Shown here piece by piece: positions 57,407 through 64,000 of a stretch of 64,000 bases of DNA. This DNA is from Persicaria tinctoria. Its lineage: Eukaryota > Streptophyta > Magnoliopsida > Caryophyllales > Polygonaceae. The position numbers and the translations under genes were made by a program. Location of the stretch: NCBI GenBank assembly GCA_037127255.1, contig JBANSL010000013.1, forward strand, positions 78,859,688 to 78,923,687, given 5' to 3'. The notes under the pieces are model-generated. The model ran no database searches. It saw only the letters and a list, made by a program, of their open reading frames with translations, and had not been told where the DNA came from. Position 1 is the first letter of the stretch. The number at the start of each line of letters is the position of its first letter.

Positions 57407-58490
57407 TGTTAGAAGATAATGCAAGCCCTAAGCTCTCGAATCTTTCAAACCCAGGAAGTAGAAAATTAAGTGTGCGTGACTTGAAAAAGTCACTTTTTTT
57501 TATTTGTGAAAGAGTTTAATCAAATAAATAGAACTTTAATTTTGTTACTAATAAGTATATACAGGACAAAATTAAGTGTGCGTGACTTGAAAAAGTCACT
57601 TTTTTATATAAAGGAGAGTGATTCGATACACCAGACATATCTGAATGTAGCAAGAGACCGGATAGACCGATAAAACAGCAACAAACAAGTTGAATTAGAT
57701 ACACTAAAAAAACGCAACCCTAAAAGGAATGATAGAATAGGACCGTTACAATTCGGAACTATAAAGCCAGACGTGTCGATGGTTGTAGATGCACGAAGGA
57801 TGATTATGAGGCAAGCGAAAGAAAACAGAGGGCACCGGAAGATCACCAGCTCTCGAATATGTTAGAAGATAATGCAAGCCCTAAGCTCTCGAATCTTTCA
57901 AACTAAGTGAAAATTAATTAATGGTAAAATTAAACTCTTTCATAATTATTTGATTGAACTTTAATTTTGTATTGTATATACTTATTAGTAATAAATATTA
58001 AATTTATTTTAAAAAAATAAAAAGTTAATATTTTATAAGGGACTTTTTCAAGTCAAGCATGTTTTTAAGGACGGTAAAAACTCTATAAAATGTTAAAATG
58101 TTAAAATAATATCATACTTATTTGTAATAAATATGATGCAGTAATATGTAAAAAATAGTTAAAAATGAATATTTTATATAGTTTTTACCATTCTAAAAAA
58201 GCGTGCGTGACTTGAAAAAGTCACTTTTTTACAAAGGAAAGTGATTCGATACATATGTCTGAATGTAGCGAGAGACCGGAAAGACTGATAAAATAACAAC
58301 AAACAAGTTAGATACACTAAAAAGAACGTAACACTAAAAAGGGATGATAGAATAGGACCGACACAATTCGGAACTATAAAGTCAGATTTGTCGATGGTTG
58401 TAGATGCACGAAGGACGATTGTGAGGCGAGCAAAGGAAAACAGAGGGCACTGGAAGATCACCAGCTTAATAGATCGAGTGCACACAGGCA
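57407..58490. repeat. Local tandem duplication with MITE-derived segments
   Basis: Two units each begin ATGTTAGAAGATAATGCAAG (57407 and 57858) and end in a shared module with GTGATTCGATACA, TTCGGAACTATAAAG and GTTGTAGATGCACGAAGGA (57610-57850 and 58235-58465). That module is a poly(A)-repeat family body on the - strand. The palindrome GACTTGAAAAAGTC occurs three times (57480, 57580, 58209). At 58030-58230 the second unit has a Stowaway-like core with GGACTTTTTCAAGTCAAGC inverted against GCGTGACTTGAAAAAGTC. Confidence 0.65.
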
Positions 58491-59666
58491 GGCTTCCTAG
58501 GGAACAACTGTGGACATGTCAAATTGGAACTCGACCTAGAGTCTTCAGAAGTCGGTCACACATCCACGACTAGCTCTTCCAACCATTAATCATAGTATGT
58601 GTTATCCTCAAAACCCTTAAACACTGGGACGAATGGAGTAGTTTTTAGCTCCTCAAAGTAAGTGTTGAATAGTAAAAAAAAAATTATTTTAGATCAGATA
58701 GAGTATTAACATTAGATTTAATAATCAATACACTCTTCAGTTATTTTTCCATATATCGACCGTGACATAAGGTCAAATTTGACTTACTCGATTTAGGTAA
58801 GATAAAACATGGAGATGGGTAAATATTGGTCCAATTAAACTATAGATGAGTTTAGGCAATGCTAGCAAGTGCAATTAAACCAAAGTATTGCACCCAAAAG
58901 GTTGTGTTACAAATGTCTCTTATCAAATATGTTGGTTGGGAAAAAAGTGAAAAGAAATATTCATAAAAATAATAGGGAAAAGGTGAATATATACTTGGCC
59001 TCCATCTTGATAACCCTACAATGTTTGGACACAAGAGACCTAACACTTAAACAACGACCAAACCCAACCACTTTCCACACGTTTACTGACAACTATAGTG
59101 TTAGGAGATTAATTAGCACCAATAGAAGTCCAAAAACAAGGCATGTGCCAAAACATGTTAAAGTGCCTATCATCTTTATTATTTTGTGTTTAATTATTAA
59201 TATATAAGTATAGTACCCACATGCACTTAGATATGGTTTCCCCAAAGTGCTTGTTTATACCTTTCTTAGTAATTACACGTTTCCATTCTACATATTGGCA
59301 TGTTGGGACACTAATCAATCCTCCAAATTAGGGGTTTTTTGGTGCAAACTTATGGTGTTTGGAAGTGGGCAAAACCTATATATCTTAATGCCTCCATCTC
59401 CATGTGATCAAGCTTCCACAAGCTAAGATAATTCCCCATATTGAACACATGATGAATTGATTAATAACAACATTAAGGTATTTAATTAATGTCCAACTAA
59501 AATTTGTGTTTTTGGGCTTCTTCTTTTTTTCCTAGTGTTTTTATTGTAGATTACACATATAGAGGATGACTTCAAAAGATAAAGAAATAAAGGGAAATGA
59601 TATAATAAGAAAGGTCTTTGATGCATATTTAGTTGTCTTGGGTTTGTTTAGCTAAATATGTTAACT
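58491..59666. other. Intergenic sequence, no gene seen
   Basis: Mixed AT-rich sequence without a convincing ORF or repeat structure. It ends at the T run that starts repeat R5. Confidence 0.45.
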
Positions 59667-60440
59667 TTTTTTTTATTAGAAAATAACTCGAGAACTGGAT
59701 AGACAGGCACTTCGAGAGGCCGACAAAATCGACGGATGGCGAACCGTCAAAATAAACAATATAAGAAACAAAAACAGGTGCAGTTCAACGGTGGGAAGCA
59801 CACAAATACAGTCGAACAAGCGAACCTACCCCTAAAAAGGTGGGGACAACCTAAACTAAGAGCCGACGCCAAAAACCACCAAGCAGTGATACCGCTGGCC
59901 AGCGGTACATCAGGAATCCCTGTGAGCAGTGAAGCCGATCCTCCAAGGACATTTCCGTATTGCGGAGTCGCCTTGATACACACCGCACCTTGATCCCAGG
60001 CCCAACCAAACCCGACACCAGATACCAGAGGTCCAACTCAGAATATGAACGCCAAGAACATCCAGAATCACAGCCAAGAACCGCCCTTGTTAGCTAAGAC
60101 TGCAAACAGGTCGGAAGCCCCTGAAACGTAGAAGCCCCAACCCAATTACACAGATCAAGTGACGATGCACCTTCCCCGGCCAACTCTAAACTGGACTAGG
60201 GAAGACAGCCAAGAGCTCGGGAAACAACAAGAGCACGATAGACTTCCCGTCCAGAAGAGAGGGAGGAAAACCAAAGAGAAGAGGACACCGAACAACAACA
60301 AGCGTGGACGAAGGGAAACTCCAAAAAATTGGAGCCGACCTCAACGAAGAAGAAGACATGGTCAGAAAAACCGGCCTCAAGACCCAACAGGACGAAGATT
60401 AGAGGGAGATGGATCCGAAGAACATTTTTAAGAGCAAGCG
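59667..60440 (-). mobile_element. Poly(A)-tailed dispersed repeat, copy R5 (longest)
   Basis: A T run at 59667-59676 precedes AACTCGAGAACTGGATAG, CGAGAGGCCGACAAAATCG and GCGAACCGTCAAAATAAAC, as in R2. Later blocks (CCGTATTGCGGAGTCG, AGATACCAGAGG) match R4. It extends about 770 bp to a GAAGAACATTTT end. There is no conserved ORF; it is probably a LINE 3' portion. Confidence 0.6.
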
Positions 60441-62254
60441 TCTTTAGACGACTGTAGCCTTCAACTCCCGGTGGTTACCAATCAACAAATAGATTTAAAA
60501 CATAATACCAATATATAATTAACAAAAAAAAACACTATTTGTCTTCTAATAAAATTTAATTTCCATCCATCTATGGAGATAGCTAGTTAACGCGCGCCTG
60601 TTGGTGTTATATTGTCTTTTGTTATTGAATCTTTCTTTTCTGATATAACATATATGTACGGGTAATTAAGCATAACATTCTATAGTTTATTTATTTTACT
60701 CATCGATATAAGCTCGATCAAAAGTAGGATTAGGGAACAACACGTACACCTAAGTTGACAAGGAACTCATCATGACCCTCTTTAACTTGTGGTTGAATTC
60801 ATGTTCGAGCTATATATGAAAACATAAAACTTAGATGGAAGAACGCTTTCTTCAAATGACACATCACGCATCTTTAGAGCACATCGACCACTAAAAATAT
60901 TGTCTCATGGTTGAAGTGGGCCTCCACCTTTGGACCACCAAGACCCGGCCCACTATATAATTAATCTCCAAATCCCGAGAGATTTACTCAATGTAGAGTG
61001 TCGACCCTCAACCAAAAAATGCTTTTTATATAATAATTTTTATACATATTTAAATATTTATATAAGTTAAAATACAATTATCAAGGATTCTTATCACTTT
61101 ATCTATTTTTTTTTAAATTTAAATAAATTTCATATTAACACCCGTTCAACTAATGATATTTCGTTACTATAGTTTCATTAATTCAATAATATATTATAAA
61201 TTCCAAAATCTATTATCTTTCACAACTAAACTAAAATGAACTAATTATTTTTATTCATAAATGTAATAAAATAATTTATTACCTGACTTATTATTACCTA
61301 TAGATTATACTACACACAGATATATAACCTTCATTGTTATAATTTAAATGAGAATAATTGATTAATAGTAAATATATAATCAAATTATAACAAAGTAATT
61401 TATTAAATGGATCTAATCGTTATTTATATATTATCCCATGAATCAAAACTACAAAAGATGAAAAGATTATATGTTTTTATTGAAAAAAGTAATTTAAAAA
61501 GAAAATTAATCGTTTAAGATTTAGATAACAAAAATTAATTAATTACTTATTTAAAGAAGAATTTATAATAAATAATAATTTATTTAAATATTAAAAAATA
61601 TTTAATCGGTTAACCAACAATCCTATATTAAAGGAGAAGCCGTCATATGTCATAGACGACTTCTGCTTTAGTATTATACTATTGATAATTTGTGAAATTG
61701 TAATTAATGATGTTTTATAAACCTAGCTGATAAAGTAGCTGATTTTGATAAAACTTTATGAACAGAAAATCAGAAGCTCTGAAAAAGTTTGAATGAATAG
61801 ATGCTAAAAAAAGTCGATTACACAAAATGATATCAATGGATAAAAATAAGATGAATTATAATGTAAGGTGATAAAAAGATTATAATGTATACTGATTGTG
61901 CGATGGTAAATGATCGATGAATCGAGTTCCATGGACGACGAAATGGGAGCGTGTTGGTGCACGGTAACGGACCAACGGTGCCCCCACATAACCAAATGTA
62001 GCTATTCGGTAGCCACAAGTAATCTTTAAGCACAACAAAAGGCTAGCTATACGTCAATACGTGTACGGCATAAGAAATTAATAACCATTTAACCCGTACA
62101 AATTATATATTTAATGTAATTCAACCATTCCCATGAGTTGCTTGTACGGTTAAACATGGGGAAAATTAAAGGTGCCCGATCGAATAGGTAAAATAGTGGG
62201 AAATGGCAGAACCAAGTGGCCAAAATTATAATTAAACTGAAGTGGAGCTAGCGT
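60441..62254. other. AT-rich intergenic sequence, no gene seen
   Basis: A long, strongly AT-rich stretch, including 61020-61620 with almost no GC. No ORF or element ends were recognised. Confidence 0.5.
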
Positions 62255-62725
62255 ACTTTTTTTTATTTAAGTAAGTAAAAATTCGAGATCAAACAAGTTT
62301 AAAACTCAAGAGGTCGATAACTTGACAGACGGTAAATAGTCAAATATGCAACATAAATCCGAAAAAAGGTGCAAAAAGGCAAACAAGCAACGAAAGATGA
62401 ATCAAAGCAGACCTAAAACTAATAGGTTGGAGACGTAGACTACGAACGAAAGCCAAGAACCATCGTGGAATAGTACCGTTGGTTGGCGATACTTCAGGCA
62501 TCCTTGCGAGCAGTGAAGACGAATTTTCAAAGAATCTTTCCGTATACGGAGTCGTCGCGTACACACTACCACGATCTCAATCAATCCTGACTCCAAATGC
62601 CAGAACCCCCAACATAGCAATAGATCTCCAAGACACATCAAGCGAAGCAAAACATAACCCGAGCAAAACGCACCCAGAAATTATTACTAATCTAATACTC
62701 CGTATTTTTACTCAAGCACAGTCGG
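62255..62725 (-). mobile_element. Poly(A)-tailed dispersed repeat, copy R4
   Basis: A T run at 62257-62266 precedes AAGTAAAAATTCGAGATC and AAGAGGTCGATAACTTGAC, then CGTATACGGAGTCGTCGCG, in the same order as R5. On the - strand it ends in an A-rich tail. Bodies differ by many substitutions, so the copies are old. Confidence 0.6.
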
Positions 62726-62727
62726 GT

Positions 62728-62900
62728 TTTATGATATGAAGAAGCTTTGCTCGAATCCTTACAGGAATTTGGTTAGTCGATCGGGGTCATCAAAAAGGTT
62801 TGTTCAAACCCATTCAAGATTTTTGTCAAGCCCTCTCAGGATTTAAGCTCTTACATGATTTATATATGCATTAATAACCCTTTCGGGATTTGATGAAAAG
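62728..62900. repeat. CCCTTTCGGG repeat tract 3
   Basis: It contains CCTTACAGGAATTTGG, CCCATTCAAGATTTTTG, CCCTCTCAGGATTT and CCCTTTCGGGATTTGATG. It follows R4 exactly as tracts 1 and 2 follow R1 and R2. Confidence 0.6.
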
Positions 62901-62914
62901 CAACGTTGTTTTTT

Positions 62915-63395
62915 TTATATCAGTGATACAGTGATACTTGATGTGCAAGCCCCAATTAGCAACTTGCACATCAAGTGATGCAGCTCTGTATACAGATACA
63001 TCCAGTCTTGAACAAGGTGGCACTGCCGAGAACCGTCTGAGAAGGGCGGCGATGAGCAGCTAACACCAAGGTTGCAAGCCTTGCAACAGGAGAAGGAGCC
63101 CCTTGGACACAAACTCTGCATCCCAACGGAGAATGTAGGGGCGAGATTTTCCTCTCGATCTTCCTCGTCTTTCACGTACACTGTTTGGCGATTTTTTTTA
63201 GATTTGTTAAGTATTATGTCATTTTTCCTTTTGCGTTCTCTCTAATTTTCTATGTTGTGTTATGACAGTTAGTTTGTCTGTCGATCTGTCAGCCTCTCGG
63301 TTACTCGGTTACCAGATAGCAGTATGTTGTCTGATATCTCAAACTTTTCTCTTTTCAACAATAAAATAAAATACATATTCGTTGATGCATTTTTA
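62915..63395 (+). mobile_element. Poly(A)-tailed dispersed repeat, copy R8
   Basis: Read on the + strand it ends TTTGTCTGTCGATCTGTCAG, CCTCTCGGTTACTCGG, then an A-rich tail at about 63360-63372, the reverse-complement counterpart of R4, which faces it across tract 3. The near end starts with a TGATGTGCAAG / CTTGCACATCA hairpin at 62939-62975. Confidence 0.5.
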
Positions 63396-63860
63396 AAAAA
63401 TAAAATATTGTGTTATTTTAATAGCACTACTTTAAAGACACCATGATGAGTCTTACTAGCCTATATAGCCCATATATTGACTAATAATATATATGCTAAT
63501 AAGAATGACATACAGTGACTAATAAGTTATAAGTTTCGAATCCCTCTCCCTATTGTAATGACATACTCCGTAGATGCCTACTTATGTGGAAAAAGGTCAC
63601 CATTCAATAGGTAACATTTATTTTATTTTTTGCAATTCCTAAATTCTAATACTCCGGTAATGATTTCTTGTTCTAAAGTCATCCTCCAACCTGATCGGCA
63701 CATGCAATCGTTCACATACAGATCTATCAATATGGTTGGGGTGTGATCAGTTGAGTTTAGGTATAGGATCACCTGAATTCGGATTCAATTACATCCAGAT
63801 CCGGAGGTTAGGTTTAAGCTTTGACACTTAATTACTCAGGCTAGATAGAAGGGTGAGACT
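63396..63860. other. Intergenic sequence, no gene seen
   Basis: AT-rich; short ORFs only. Nothing recognised before the LTR fragment that runs off the window. Confidence 0.4.
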
Positions 63861-63869
63861 TGAGAGAGC

Positions 63870-64000
63870 CTATACTAAAGTAGGGCGAACTTAGCACATA
63901 AACCGAGTGAGATTCCATCCTAAAACCACTTGACGTCAGGAGGAGTAGCCCACTAGCTTATATGCTAAGGTTCGTTTTGTTCATATTATCAATGTAGAAC
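63870..64000 (-). mobile_element. TRIM-family LTR fragment, runs off window
   Basis: ACATAAACCGAGTGAGATTC, CATCCTAAAACCACTTGACG and GGAGGAGTAGCCCACTAG match the LTR at 19420-19730 in the same orientation. The far end is outside the window, so its duplication and partner LTR cannot be checked. Confidence 0.6.

Noticed and set aside
62939..62975. Possible transcription terminator hairpin
   Set aside because: Plant nuclear genes do not use such terminators; it is an inverted repeat at the edge of repeat R8.

Overview
This is plant nuclear DNA. It is AT-rich and intron-containing, with plant retrotransposons, hAT, CACTA, Harbinger-like and Stowaway-like elements, and plant-specific cysteine-rich (DUF26) receptor-like kinase (CRK) genes. 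Gene style and repeats suggest a eudicot; I cannot name the species from sequence alone. There are no bacterial operons, rRNA or CRISPR. Most of the window is transposable element, much of it nested.

The backbone is a decayed tandem array of CRK genes, all on the + strand. CRK-A (5225-5762) keeps only the last two kinase exons, and a complete CACTA element (1016-5174) abuts them. CRK-B (16986-17233) is a 5' stub. CRK-C (18903-20177) is an ectodomain exon split by a 430-bp TRIM-like LTR element. CRK-D (25384-28642) is a multi-exon pseudogene split by two hAT elements, one of which contains a SINE. CRK-E (33785-43246) is the only intact member: seven exons and 661 codons plus a stop, with every splice junction in frame. 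CRK-F (47833-48895) is a 5' stub hit twice by hAT elements. Copies of one upstream block at about 136, 16560, 17340 and 23630 show that whole promoter-plus-gene units were duplicated before decay.

By region: 1-6.5 kb holds MITEs, a TTGACC palindrome cluster, the CACTA element and CRK-A. 6.47-16.24 kb is one Athila-like Ty3/gypsy element on the - strand, full of TCGACGTCGA-type motifs and lacking reverse transcriptase. 16.2-20.2 kb holds CRK-B and CRK-C. 20.2-23.6 kb is a nest of poly(A)-tailed repeats with CCCTTTCGGG arrays and a 28-bp minisatellite. 23.7-28.6 kb is a Ty1/copia remnant inside CRK-D. 29-33.7 kb holds two related GAATAAT-rich elements, long microsatellites and an LTR. 33.8-43.2 kb is CRK-E, whose first intron swelled to 6.8 kb by insertion of a non-autonomous LTR element that itself contains a nearly complete Ty1/copia (36115-40684). 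43.3-46.7 kb is a LINE. 47-51 kb has CRK-F, hAT MITEs and two captured-looking host gene fragments (SDH7-like and nucleoside-transporter-like). 51.5-64 kb is gene-poor: a long hairpin, TRIM/LTR fragments, hAT MITEs and more poly(A)-tailed repeats.

Only CRK-E is expected to make a normal protein, a plasma-membrane receptor kinase with two extracellular DUF26 domains and a cytoplasmic Ser/Thr kinase with all catalytic residues. The other CRKs are relics. Transposon boundaries supported by target-site duplications (TSDs) are given to the base. Others are approximate and marked so.
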